Shown here in pieces: positions 24,980-33,536 of a stretch of DNA of 64,000 nt (its first letter is position 1; the number at the start of each line of letters is the position of its first letter). The DNA comes from Lachnospiraceae bacterium (GTDB lineage: Bacteria; Bacillota; Clostridia; Lachnospirales; Lachnospiraceae). A program made the position numbers and the translations under genes. The notes below the pieces were generated by a model that saw only the letters and a list, made by a program, of their open reading frames with translations, was not told the DNA's origin and did no database searches. Location: positions 620,001 to 684,000 of the forward strand of contig AP025576.1 in assembly GCA_022845955.1 (NCBI GenBank), given 5' to 3'.

Positions 24980-26199
24980 CACAATTCCTCTCTTTCTGTG
25001 TAATTTTTCTGCATAAATTCTTTTACATCCCATTGATCACGGGCCTTAAACAGCGAACCATCCCGATGTTCCACATAAACGGGCGGGAAATAATGGATAA
25101 AAAGAGGATTCAGACACATCGTATAACCGCCGGCTGTGTCATAAATAATTTGATCCCCGGGCTTCAGGGCGGGGCCGTCCGTTATTTCAAAAAGACGGTC
25201 ATATTCCATACAGGTAAACCCGGTTACCCACTGGCTCTTTACCAGAGGGCGGCTGCCCGGATCATCCATATAACAGATATGATGGGGGTAGACATGCCTG
25301 GTCACCAAAGGGTTTAAGTTGGTCCGGCTGCCGTCGGTTACCAGGAAAGAACGTCCCCGGATTTCTTTGGTATCCTTTACGGAGGTCACAAAGGTGGTAG
25401 CCCTGGATATCAGGGAGACCCCGGGTTCCGCAATCAGTGTAGTATGCTTCGGATCGAATTTTGCACGCAGCTTCTGGCAGATGGCCGGAAAATAATCCCG
25501 GTAATCCGGCTTGTCCTCTCTGCCGCCGAAATAGCCGCCGCCCATATCCACATAGGAAAGGGTAAGATTGTATTCCTCTGCAATCCGGACAGCCATGCTG
25601 GCCAGAGCGGCATAGACATCCACAGTCCGCGACTGGGTGGAGGAATGGAGATGAAGCCCCGCCACCGTTACATTGGGAAGCGCGGATAACCGGAGAATAA
25701 CCTCCTGCAGTTTTCCGTTTTCATAACAGTAACCGAAACGGCCGCCTTCTTCTTCCACGAGAACCTCTTTGGGACACAAAGCGGCAATGTCACAGTTTAC
25801 CCGAAGGCCGACCGAAAACTGCCGCTGCGGATAAGAAGCGCTCAGTTCCTCCAGCCAGCCCGGTTCTTCGGTGGAATCCAGGTTAATATAGCCGTTTTCG
25901 GACAGTATCGTCTCAAATATTTTTCTGTCTTTGATAGGGCCGTTATAAATCATATGGGAATTCGGGAACCCAAGCTCTTTTACAAGCCGGTATTCCGTGT
26001 CGGAAACGATTTCCGCATAAAAGCCCTGCCCTTTCATATACTGGAGGAGCCAGGGAAGAGAATTGGTTTTTACAGAGTAGCCGACCAGGTGATTGGGCCC
26101 CCAGTTTTTGGAGAGGGCCTCCTTGAGCATGGAGGCATCTGTGTCCAGTCCTGCTTCCGATATATAGTAATAAGGGGTCTGCAGTATATCTGCGTTCAT
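24979..26199 (-). CDS. Fold-III PLP-dependent decarboxylase in the pseudaminic acid operon
   Basis: A 406-residue protein of the alanine-racemase-fold amino acid decarboxylase family (LysA, ornithine/arginine or carboxynorspermidine decarboxylase-like). PLP lysine Lys44 is in GYSVKTNSLPWLL; further marks are LHLHSSTQS, YVDMGGGYFGG, LIAEPGVSL, and the active-site block YDTAGGYTMCLNPLFI near the C-terminus, where the usual Cys of the CDT motif is not evident. It sits between pseF and pseI, coupled to pseI by TGATG. It is not one of the standard six pseudaminic acid enzymes, so it may supply an amine for decorating the glycan. The substrate is unknown. Confidence 0.82.
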   Translation of the reverse strand: MNADILQTPYYYISEAGLDTDASMLKEALSKNWGPNHLVGYSVKTNSLPWLLQYMKGQGFYAEIVSDTEYRLVKELGFPNSHMIYNGPIKDRKIFETILSENGYINLDSTEEPGWLEELSASYPQRQFSVGLRVNCDIAALCPKEVLVEEEGGRFGYCYENGKLQEVILRLSALPNVTVAGLHLHSSTQSRTVDVYAALASMAVRIAEEYNLTLSYVDMGGGYFGGREDKPDYRDYFPAICQKLRAKFDPKHTTLIAEPGVSLISRATTFVTSVKDTKEIRGRSFLVTDGSRTNLNPLVTRHVYPHHICYMDDPGSRPLVKSQWVTGFTCMEYDRLFEITDGPALKPGDQIIYDTAGGYTMCLNPLFIHYFPPVYVEHRDGSLFKARDQWDVKEFMQKNYTEREEL

Positions 26200-26236
26200 G
26201 GGATTTCCTTTCTGTGTAGATATTCTATAAATTCTG

Positions 26237-26263
26237 GTAACTGTTCCGTGCCTTCACAGTTAC
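26237..26263. repeat. Dispersed palindromic repeat, 27-bp subfamily
   Basis: GTAACTGT (26237-26244) and ACAGTTAC (26256-26263) flank an 11-nt centre. Read on the minus strand it matches the copies at 4318, 30103 and 37849 with only a few changes. It lies between pseF and the decarboxylase gene. Confidence 0.8.
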
Positions 26264-26266
26264 AGA

Positions 26267-26319
26267 TTCTGCATATTACAGTATTTTAGTTCTGCATATT
26301 GCAGTACTTTAGTTCTGCA
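26267..26319. repeat. 23-bp tandem duplication at the 3' end of pseF
   Basis: Two direct copies (26267-26289 and 26290-26312) differ at two positions, and the first 7 nt of a third follow (26313-26319). The duplication spans the pseF stop codon. Because 23 is not a multiple of three, it created the present stop; without it the protein would end in Leu one codon later. Confidence 0.8.
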
Positions 26320-27014
26320 ATTGCCCAGTCTTCTTCCGTATCAATATCCTGAACTTCCATTTCCGGCATAGGCATAGGCAGGAGATCCTCCACATCCGTA
26401 GTGTTGTCCCGGAAAAAAGCATCCGTCCGGCAGGCATAGAACTGACCGCAGTCATGATACATTTTTTCCAAATCCTGGGAACGGGCGGAAAGGAATTCCG
26501 GGTACTTGCGGCGGATTCTTCCGTCTTTGAGGATTAGCCCTCTTTGGGGCGGATAAGAAAACGGGACTACGGGCATGACCGATTCTGCTTCTTCCAAAAG
26601 CGCCATGGCAGTCTGCAGTTTTTTGGCTGTAACAAAAGGCGCGGTAGGATAGATACAGCAAAAACGCTGGAAATAGATCCCCCGGCTCTCGTATGCCAGA
26701 AGAACCTCCCGGATGACATCATCGGTGGAAGCATAGTCGTCCGCAGTCTCGGCGGAACGCAGGAAAGGAACGCTGGCTCCGTACTCCCGTGCAACGGCGG
26801 CGATTGCTTCTTCGTCCGTGGAGACCATGACTTCGTCAAAAGCGCCGGAGGAGAGTGCGGCGCAAATGGAATAGCTGATGATAGGTTTTCCGCAGAAATC
26901 CCGCACATTTTTATGAGGGATCCTTTTGCTTCCCCCTCTGGCAGTAATGATGGCTACTGCTTTCGGCCGGCCGGTACCGGCAGGTGTTTCTAAGGCTGTG
27001 TTTAAAGTATCCAT
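26286..27014 (-). CDS. pseF: Pseudaminic acid cytidylyltransferase
   Basis: Activates pseudaminic acid with CTP to CMP-pseudaminic acid. The 242-residue enzyme has the cytidylyltransferase start AIITARGGSKRIPHKNVRDF, VMVSTDEEAIAAVAREYGA, CCIYPTAPFVTAKKL, PFSYPPQRGLIL and YHDCGQFYACRTDAFF; the SYPPQR and YHDCGQFY blocks are those of PseF rather than NeuA. GGAGACTT precedes ATG 27014. It lies second in the minus-strand operon, after pseG. Its 3' end contains a 23-bp tandem duplication. Confidence 0.93.
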   Translation of the reverse strand: MDTLNTALETPAGTGRPKAVAIITARGGSKRIPHKNVRDFCGKPIISYSICAALSSGAFDEVMVSTDEEAIAAVAREYGASVPFLRSAETADDYASTDDVIREVLLAYESRGIYFQRFCCIYPTAPFVTAKKLQTAMALLEEAESVMPVVPFSYPPQRGLILKDGRIRRKYPEFLSARSQDLEKMYHDCGQFYACRTDAFFRDNTTDVEDLLPMPMPEMEVQDIDTEEDWAIAELKYCNMQN

Positions 27015-27058
27015 AAGTTAAGTCTCCTTATCTGAATCTGATCGTGATTGAAGCAGCA

Positions 27059-27083
27059 GTCCGGACAAGTCTGAACCGTTTCC
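27059..27083. repeat. Dispersed palindromic repeat, partial copy
   Basis: GTCCGGACAAGTCTGAACC followed by GTT matches the minus-strand form of the copy at 53911-53940; 16 consecutive bases are identical. It lies in the pseG-pseF gap. One outer arm is lost. Confidence 0.6.
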
Positions 27084-27124
27084 GCACCCGGCCGATTTCA
27101 TCGCTTCGCGACAGGCAGCCTGTT

Positions 27125-28171
27125 TCAGGAATCCAGCAGCCGGATCAGGGCATCGGCGATTCGGCCGGCGCCGTTTCCGTCTATCAGCCGGTGCATGGAA
27201 GATGACAGGCTTTTCCTGCCTTCATAATCGGACGCCAGCCGGTGCAAGGTCCGGCACAGGACGGATGGGAGATTATCCGCAGTACGCACATCCCCTGCAT
27301 AAGGGACCGTCGCACAGGCCTCAAACTGCCTGGCTGTAACGAGCTGGTTATCCGCCATGGTAAAACTGACGGTGGGCACACCTGCCGCACATAGCTCACA
27401 GAGTGTGGTTCCTGCGGCTGATACGGCCAAATCGCAGCGCTGCATTAGGGCGGCCATTTGCTCCACATGCCCATGCAGGATAAGCCCGGGATGGGAATGT
27501 GTCAGCTTCTCCAGGGCTTTCCGGCCGGAATGCATGGGGCCGGCGAGTATATGGCAGCGCCAGTCCCGGCTTACCGGGGATTCCAGCAAAAGGTTTACCA
27601 GGGATTCCGCCAGATGGCAGGGATCCGTACCTCCTGTGGAAATCAGCACCTCTCGAATCCGGGGACTGACTATGGGACGGATACCTGCGAATTGCTTCCG
27701 CAAAGGCGTATAGGCCGGGCCGAAAAGCGTCCATTCCGCCTTATGATAGAACGCAGGAGAGACGACGGCATCATAATTGATGAGCAAATCTACCGGATAA
27801 TCAAAGGAATACAGATCATCAATATAAGCAGTTCTGGTCCTACATTTAAGCATTTCCAGATAGGCGGGAGTTATAAAGTAGGAATCCACTAAAATCCCGC
27901 CGATTGCGATCTCGGATAATAAAGACGACAGCGGAGCGGATTCCGATTCCGGGCACCGGTAATCGGTATGAAGAGGATAAATGGGAAACTCCTCTCCGGA
28001 TTGGAAAAAGGATCGGAGCAGCCCGGCGCTTACCTCATCTGCCACTGCAAAAAATACAGACACCTCTTTATCATGCAGAGCCTGTGCCACCGAAAGGCAT
28101 CGCATCAGATGACCGGTGGCAATATCCGGGTTCCCGTCCGTCCGTATAAGTATACTTTTTTTTATCCCCAT
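27125..28171 (-). CDS. pseG: UDP-2,4-diacetamido-2,4,6-trideoxy-beta-L-altropyranose hydrolase
   Basis: Removes UDP from the pseudaminic acid precursor before condensation by PseI. The 348-residue GT-B-like protein starts KSILIRTDGNPDIATGHLMR, the PseG N-terminal signature with the catalytic His in TGHLMR, then SYFITPAYL, YIDDLYSFDYPVDLLINYDA, LISTGGTDP and AVSAAGTTLCELCAAGVPTV. AGGAGG precedes ATG 28171. It is the first gene of the minus-strand operon pseG-pseF-decarboxylase-pseI. Confidence 0.92.
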   Translation of the reverse strand: MGIKKSILIRTDGNPDIATGHLMRCLSVAQALHDKEVSVFFAVADEVSAGLLRSFFQSGEEFPIYPLHTDYRCPESESAPLSSLLSEIAIGGILVDSYFITPAYLEMLKCRTRTAYIDDLYSFDYPVDLLINYDAVVSPAFYHKAEWTLFGPAYTPLRKQFAGIRPIVSPRIREVLISTGGTDPCHLAESLVNLLLESPVSRDWRCHILAGPMHSGRKALEKLTHSHPGLILHGHVEQMAALMQRCDLAVSAAGTTLCELCAAGVPTVSFTMADNQLVTARQFEACATVPYAGDVRTADNLPSVLCRTLHRLASDYEGRKSLSSSMHRLIDGNGAGRIADALIRLLDS

Positions 28172-28200
28172 AACCGCCTCCTGGCTGAATAGTTACGCTT

Positions 28201-28229
28201 ATTATACCTTTTACACGCAAGATGGTAAA
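28201..28229 (-). promoter_or_regulatory. Promoter of the pseG-pseF-decarboxylase-pseI operon
   Basis: On the minus strand: TTTACC (complement of 28224-28229), 17 nt, TATAAT (complement of 28201-28206). The -10 is perfect and the -35 weak. It faces away from the promoter at 28246-28274. Confidence 0.5.
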
Positions 28230-28245
28230 GAGGAAATGGGACAGC

Positions 28246-28274
28246 TTGCAGGAGACATGGAAAAGTGTTATACT
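28246..28274 (+). promoter_or_regulatory. Extended -10 promoter of the DUF6311 genes
   Basis: TTGCAG (28246-28251), 17 nt, TATACT (28269-28274), preceded by TGT (extended -10). Start near 28281 leaves a leader of about 130 nt before GTG 28411, with a hairpin at 28316-28353. Confidence 0.65.
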
Positions 28275-28315
28275 GGCATCAGTTATCGGTTCACCGCACT
28301 TTATTCCTTTTCGGG

Positions 28316-28353
28316 CAGTCGTCGGGGGCAGGCAGGCTTGCTTTTGACGACTG
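28316..28353 (+). promoter_or_regulatory. Structured leader hairpin
   Basis: CAGTCGTC (28316-28323) and GACGACTG (28346-28353) form a perfect 8-bp stem with a 22-nt G-rich loop in the predicted untranslated leader. No T-run follows. It may be a stabilising or regulatory fold; no known riboswitch is recognised. Confidence 0.4.
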
Positions 28354-28410
28354 TCTGCGGATCAGATATTGATTCATCGGGAACGGGGAATAAAGGAATG
28401 GAGGAGGACT

Positions 28411-30096
28411 GTGGGACAGGGAGGTCAAAGGGTTACCGTGCAGGGCATGTTGAATTATTGGAAAAAAAATAATGTGTGGATACTTGGTGCACTTGTTGGA
28501 AATATCACTTTTATCTGTATTTTCGGTATTCATGTGCTGAATGTGACCTATACGGACTGGCTTTTGGGCGGAGGGGATATTACCCAGAATTACCTTGGCT
28601 GGTGCTTTTTCAGAAACAGCGACTGGTTTTTTCCCATTGGCCTTATGGATAATGCTTCCTACCCGAATACGGTATCTGTTATCTTTACGGATTCCGTACC
28701 GTTATTCGCTGTTTTTTTTAAATTGTTCAGGGCGGTTCTGCCGGACAAATTCCAATATTTCGGGATCTGGGCCATGCTGTGCATGGGTGCCCAGGGAGCT
28801 TTTGGTGCTCTGTTGATTTATCATTATGTGAAAAAGAAAGCGGAAGCCGTTGTGGGCAGTCTGCTGTTTGCCATTACTCCGGTGATGCTGGGGCAGATGT
28901 CGCTGAATCTGGCTTTGGGAGCCCAGTGGCTGATCCTGTTGTCTTTGTATCTGGGAATTTACAGGCTGGAGATGACAAAGAAAAAGTATATGATATCATG
29001 GGGGATTGCCGGCCTGCTTGCAGGAAGCATCCAGCTATATTTTGTACCGATGTGCGGCTTTATTCTTTTGAGCTTTCTGCTTGCCGATATTTTACAGCGA
29101 AGGAAGTGTATAAAAAATCTGCTGGCTTTTTTGGCTTACATAGGTGCTGCAATAGGGGTTATCGCCCTTTTGGGGGGATTTTCCCATAAGCATTTACCGG
29201 ATACCACCCTGCTGGGGCAGTCCGGCTTTAATTTCAACGGTCTGTTGAATCCCCAGGGCTGGTCCCAGGTGTTAACGGATCTCCCCGTATATGGGGTGAA
29301 TTCCTCGGAAGGCCTTGCTTATCCCGGTACGGGAATCCTGCTTACGCTGTTTGCGGGGGCGTTGGCCTGGGTGCTGCACTTTATATATAAGTTCTTTATC
29401 AAGAGGGAAAAAGAGCCGTTTTCCTTTCAATGGAGCTGGGAGGAAAATGGGATTGCTTATCTGATACTGGTGGTTATTTGCGTTTTTGTGGCGCTTTCCC
29501 CCAAAGCGGCTTTTGGAAGTGATCTTATCTGGAATCTGGAGCTTCCGTCCTGGCTGGCTTCTCTATGGCAGCGGATTGGCAGCAGCGGACGTTTTATCTG
29601 GCCCGTGGTTTTCCTGGTTATCCTGGGAAGTGTGGTATGGATGGAGAAGAGAATGCCATGGGAAGCCATAGCGGCGTTGCTTCTGGTGATATTCGGCGTC
29701 ATTCAGATCGTTGACGGGAAATGGCAGCTGATGCAGAGGCAGGTGCAGTTCGGGACAGATTATACTTATGAAAGCAGGCTGGAGGATGAACGGTGGGAAG
29801 AATGGGCGGCGGATGATAGTCTGAAGCATGTGGTTTTTGTTTCCTATATGCTGGATGATGAGGATTTGATGTACAGTCTGAGTGTTTTTGCCGCCCAGAA
29901 CGGTATGACGGTAAATTATTTTAATTATTCCTGTCAGACGATACGCAGTCTGGCGGCGGAGGATCTGATTGATGAGATGGTTCATGTGAGGGAGGACACT
30001 CTGTACATTTATAAAGGGACGGATGAAGGACTTTGTATAAATACACGGATGGAGTATGAAGAAATGGATGGAGTGATTGTTGGCACGGTGAAATGA
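28411..30096 (+). CDS. DUF6311 family multi-pass membrane protein, copy 1
   Basis: A 561-residue integral membrane protein from GTG 28411, chosen because GGAGGAGG stands just upstream. After the first membrane segment comes TDWLLGGGDITQNYLGWCFF and RNSDWFFPIGLMDNASYPNT, the DUF6311 signature. About ten more hydrophobic segments and a soluble C-terminal domain of some 115 residues follow. The fold looks like a GT-C glycosyltransferase, but activity is not proven for the family. A paralogue follows directly at 30192, so the pair arose by tandem duplication. Confidence 0.8.
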   Translation: MGQGGQRVTVQGMLNYWKKNNVWILGALVGNITFICIFGIHVLNVTYTDWLLGGGDITQNYLGWCFFRNSDWFFPIGLMDNASYPNTVSVIFTDSVPLFAVFFKLFRAVLPDKFQYFGIWAMLCMGAQGAFGALLIYHYVKKKAEAVVGSLLFAITPVMLGQMSLNLALGAQWLILLSLYLGIYRLEMTKKKYMISWGIAGLLAGSIQLYFVPMCGFILLSFLLADILQRRKCIKNLLAFLAYIGAAIGVIALLGGFSHKHLPDTTLLGQSGFNFNGLLNPQGWSQVLTDLPVYGVNSSEGLAYPGTGILLTLFAGALAWVLHFIYKFFIKREKEPFSFQWSWEENGIAYLILVVICVFVALSPKAAFGSDLIWNLELPSWLASLWQRIGSSGRFIWPVVFLVILGSVVWMEKRMPWEAIAALLLVIFGVIQIVDGKWQLMQRQVQFGTDYTYESRLEDERWEEWAADDSLKHVVFVSYMLDDEDLMYSLSVFAAQNGMTVNYFNYSCQTIRSLAAEDLIDEMVHVREDTLYIYKGTDEGLCINTRMEYEEMDGVIVGTVK

Positions 30097-30102
30097 TTTA
30101 TG

Positions 30103-30129
30103 GGAACTGTGAAAGGACTGAACAGTTAC
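30103..30129. repeat. Dispersed palindromic repeat between the DUF6311 paralogues
   Basis: GGAACTGT (30103-30110), ten bases, AACAGTTAC (30121-30129); a 27-bp subfamily member 7 nt after the stop codon. Confidence 0.8.
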
Positions 30130-30191
30130 CATTTATGCTGCGTATGGTCTGTAAAGGCCGGACATAATATGTGAAGTGCAGGAGAGTGACA

Positions 30192-31871
30192 ATGGAACAG
30201 GTAATGACAGAGAATGGTTCGTTATGGGAAAAAAACAGAGTATGGCTGCTGGCCGCTTTTCTTGGAATGATAACCTTTATATGTATTTACGGAATCAGAA
30301 TCCTGGATTTTACTTATGATGACTGGCTGCTGAATGGGGGGGATCTGTCTCAGCATTATCTGGGCTGGTGTTTTTTCAGAAACAGTGACTGGAGTTTCCC
30401 GGCAGGACTGATGGATAAAATCGCATATCCTAACCATGTATCAGTCATTTTTACAGACTCTGTTCCTCTGCTCGCCCTTTTTTTTAAAAGTCTCGGGAAA
30501 TTTTTGCCCGATACCTTCCAGTATTTTGGGATGTGGGGAATTTTATGTTTTGGATTGCAGGGGGCTTTCGGTGCGTTACTGATTCGTCATTATAAGAAGG
30601 ACGAGGTAACAGCGATTATGGGAAGTCTTTTTTTCGTTATTACACCGGTTATGATATACCGGATGTTTATGCATACGGCACTGGGAGGCCAGTGGCTCCT
30701 CTTGTTTGCATTTTGGCTGGGGTTGGAGAGAAATCATCTGTCACCGGTTAAAAAGGTGGTTTTATGGACATTCCTGGGCTTCCTCTGCGGAAGCATCCAT
30801 CTTTATTTTGTGCCCATGTGCGGACTCATCATGTGTGCTTTCCTTTTGGAAGAGTTGATCCAGAAAAAAAATCTGTTCCTGTGCCTGCTTTCAGGAGCCG
30901 GATATTGCGCAGCCGTAGTAACCACCGTCTATCTGCTGGGGGGCTTTTCTCATGATCATCAGTTGGATGCAGGCGGGTTAGGACAGTTTAGTTTTAATCT
31001 CAATGGGTTAATTAATCCGCAGGGATGGTCAAGGCTGCTGCCGGATCTACCGCTTTATGGGGATGGGGCCGGGGAAGGACTGGCATTCCTTGGAATCGGG
31101 ATATTGATTTTGTTGGTAATCGAAGGGATATCTTTTGTAATTTTTTTCGTAAGGAATAAAACGAAAGAAAACGACGGAGAGCGCTCCGGCAGCACGCAGG
31201 AAAGATATGGAAATGGTATTGCATATATACTGATAGGTGTATTATCATTAGTGGTATCTTTTTCCCATCAGCTGGCATTAGGGAGCCGTGTTATATGGGA
31301 GATACCCTATCCGGATAAATTAATATCCTTATGGGGAATGTTCCGTTCCAGCGGACGCTTTATCTGGCCGGTGGTATATGCCCTGACATTGTGTGCCGTT
31401 GTTATGTGGGATCGGATATATAAAAAGAAAAGGGCCGCTGTAATCATTTTAGGGTTGCTGCTTATGGTACAGGTTTGGGATTCTTTTCCCCAGCTAAAGA
31501 TGAGGAATGATGAATTTGGCAGAGAACAGATATATGAAAGCGGACTGACGGATGAAAAATGGAGTGAGTGGGCCGGGAATAAAGAACATCTGGTATTTGT
31601 ATCCTATATTATTGAAAATCAGGGACTTCTTTACAGCTTAAGCGATTATGCTGTGAAAAATGATATGACGATAAATAATTTTTATCTGGCTCATTCGGCG
31701 GCCAGATCCGATATCAATAAAGCGCTGGAAGAGGAGTTACAGCATCCGCAGAAGGACACTTTGTATATTTATAAGATAGAAGATGAAAATTTATGCAAGC
31801 AGTACGGGATGGAGTATATACAGGTTGACGGCATTATTGTGGGTACTGTGAAGTCAGGTACCCCGCAGTAA
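30192..31871 (+). CDS. DUF6311 family multi-pass membrane protein, copy 2
   Basis: A 559-residue paralogue of the preceding protein. The same blocks recur in the same order: YDDWLLNGGDLSQHYLGWCF, RNSDWSFPAGLMDKIAYPNH, IFTDSVPLLALFFKSLGKFL, SFNLNGLINPQGWSRLLPDL, and the end (DTLYIYK... VDGIIVGTVK). ATG 30192 is preceded by GGAGAG at good spacing; an upstream GTG at 30171 has none. Conserved acidic and aromatic loop residues suggest a GT-C-like catalytic role, perhaps adding side-branch sugars. A 7-bp hairpin (TACCCCG/CGGGGTA, 31859-31883) spans the stop codon. Confidence 0.8.
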   Translation: MEQVMTENGSLWEKNRVWLLAAFLGMITFICIYGIRILDFTYDDWLLNGGDLSQHYLGWCFFRNSDWSFPAGLMDKIAYPNHVSVIFTDSVPLLALFFKSLGKFLPDTFQYFGMWGILCFGLQGAFGALLIRHYKKDEVTAIMGSLFFVITPVMIYRMFMHTALGGQWLLLFAFWLGLERNHLSPVKKVVLWTFLGFLCGSIHLYFVPMCGLIMCAFLLEELIQKKNLFLCLLSGAGYCAAVVTTVYLLGGFSHDHQLDAGGLGQFSFNLNGLINPQGWSRLLPDLPLYGDGAGEGLAFLGIGILILLVIEGISFVIFFVRNKTKENDGERSGSTQERYGNGIAYILIGVLSLVVSFSHQLALGSRVIWEIPYPDKLISLWGMFRSSGRFIWPVVYALTLCAVVMWDRIYKKKRAAVIILGLLLMVQVWDSFPQLKMRNDEFGREQIYESGLTDEKWSEWAGNKEHLVFVSYIIENQGLLYSLSDYAVKNDMTINNFYLAHSAARSDINKALEEELQHPQKDTLYIYKIEDENLCKQYGMEYIQVDGIIVGTVKSGTPQ

Positions 31872-31947
31872 GCTGACGGGGTATCTGGTCTTCGCTCCGC
31901 TTAGATCGATGCCGCGGGAATGAAAAAAGAAAAGGAATGAAAGATAT

Positions 31948-33531
31948 ATGAATGAAAAGGGAGATATCCTGAAAATCCTGAATGATAAGATACCGTTTAC
32001 GATGAAGGTATGTTTTCTCTCCGGTATGATATCGGGACTGCTTATGCATGCTTATATGCTCACAAATAAATTACCGAACTGGGATGATATCAATAATGTG
32101 GGCAGCTATGCGGTGGGAGCGGAATTCGGACGATGGTTTCTTAAAATTGTCCATCTTTTAACCGGGAAGTGGAGTGTCCCCTGGCTGAGCGGAATCTTTG
32201 CGGTTGTCCTCATTTCTGCGGCGGCCTGCTTCGTGGTGTCTGCATTGGGGCTTAAAAGCGTCACGTCGGCGGTGCTTATTCCGGTAATGATGTTATCCTT
32301 TCCCAGCATGTGCAGTCTGTTTACTTTCATGTTTACGGCTGATTGTTATGCGGTGGGGATTTTGCTCTCATGTGCCGGTGCCTGGTTTATCAGGAAGTAT
32401 AAATACGGTTTCCTGCCGGGAAGCGTGTGTTTGGTTTTCTGCATGGGAATTTATCAGGCGTATTTATGCCTTGCCCTGGGGATACTGGTAATGGGCCTTT
32501 TCCTGGATATGCTGGAGGAGGAGAGCAAGGCCGGTATCGTTTTCCGCAAAGGGATTAAGGCGTTCGTGGCGGCCTGCATATCTGTCGTGCTGTACACGAT
32601 TATTTCCCGGATGATATACCCTCAGCTGGACGCTTATAATGGTCTGGAGAATATGGGAAAACTGGATTTAATCCGGCTTCCCAGGTTGATTTTACGATCG
32701 TACAGATGGGTGGCGGAATATTTTATCCTGAAGCCGTTCTCTTTTATTACAGGGACCTCCTGGGTGTTGAATGTGGCTGTCTGCCTCCTGACTGCCGGAC
32801 TGGTAATCGCTTTTTTTGTAAAAAAAAGATTCTACAAAAATGTGTGGACGGTTCTGCTTTATGGTTTCCTTACCATGATGGTCCCTCTGGCGATGGGATC
32901 CATCATTATTATGGCCCCGGATGCCAGTGTCAGCATGCTGATGCTTTATCAGTATCATATTTTATATGTGTTTTTGGCGGCACTTCTGGAAAAGAGCCAG
33001 GATACGGAAACCGGGCTTTTCCTGGCGGCGGGTAAGATAAAAACGGGACGCCTGCTGGCCTGTGTGATAACGGTTGTGATTCTGCTGGTAGGATATCAGA
33101 ATTTTGTGGTAACCAATCAGGCGTATTTCCGTATGGGAATCGCTTATGAAAGGGCGTATGCTTATTATAACAGGATTATGGAACGCATTGAGGCCACGGA
33201 AGGTTATAGCCCGGGACAGCCGTTTGCTCTGATTGGAGAATATGGGCTGAGTGAAACGCCGGATTTACTGGGCAGCTATTCCCTTGACGGAGACAGATTT
33301 GAGGATCTGTCCGGGGTGGCCAAGGAAACGGGACTCCTGACCAGCGGTGTCCGCCACAATTTCATGAAGACCTACATCGGCGTGGAAATGCCGGATGTGA
33401 GCGAAGAAACGGTTAATGCCATCAAAGAAACCGAAGTGTATAAAAACATGCCCGCTTATCCTGCCGACGGCTGTGTGAAGCAGATAGAAGGCGTTTGGGT
33501 GGTAAAGACCTGCGAGGAAACGAAAGGGTGA
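31948..33531 (+). CDS. GtrII-like glucosyltransferase domain membrane protein
   Basis: A 527-residue multi-pass protein of the Glucos_trans_II (GtrII) family. The hallmark is the loop after the first membrane segment, LPNWDDINNVGSYAVGAEFG then RWFLKIVHLL, followed by SLFTFMFTADCYAVGILLSC and MGIYQAYLCLALGILVMGL. GtrII of Shigella phages glucosylates O-antigen outside the membrane from undecaprenyl-phosphate glucose made by GtrB. Two GtrB-like genes (2507, 43146) are in this window, though no GtrA flippase is seen. A long palindrome starts 6 nt after its stop. Confidence 0.82.
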   Translation: MNEKGDILKILNDKIPFTMKVCFLSGMISGLLMHAYMLTNKLPNWDDINNVGSYAVGAEFGRWFLKIVHLLTGKWSVPWLSGIFAVVLISAAACFVVSALGLKSVTSAVLIPVMMLSFPSMCSLFTFMFTADCYAVGILLSCAGAWFIRKYKYGFLPGSVCLVFCMGIYQAYLCLALGILVMGLFLDMLEEESKAGIVFRKGIKAFVAACISVVLYTIISRMIYPQLDAYNGLENMGKLDLIRLPRLILRSYRWVAEYFILKPFSFITGTSWVLNVAVCLLTAGLVIAFFVKKRFYKNVWTVLLYGFLTMMVPLAMGSIIIMAPDASVSMLMLYQYHILYVFLAALLEKSQDTETGLFLAAGKIKTGRLLACVITVVILLVGYQNFVVTNQAYFRMGIAYERAYAYYNRIMERIEATEGYSPGQPFALIGEYGLSETPDLLGSYSLDGDRFEDLSGVAKETGLLTSGVRHNFMKTYIGVEMPDVSEETVNAIKETEVYKNMPAYPADGCVKQIEGVWVVKTCEETKG

Positions 33532-33536
33532 AGAAA

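Noticed and set aside
24014-25003. A 329-codon plus-strand frame opposite pseI
   Set aside because: pseI is recognised along its whole length; the opposite frame is a low-information shadow without a ribosome site.
26267-26319. Possible start of a CRISPR array
   Set aside because: The units are directly adjacent, only two full copies exist, and there are no spacers or cas genes.
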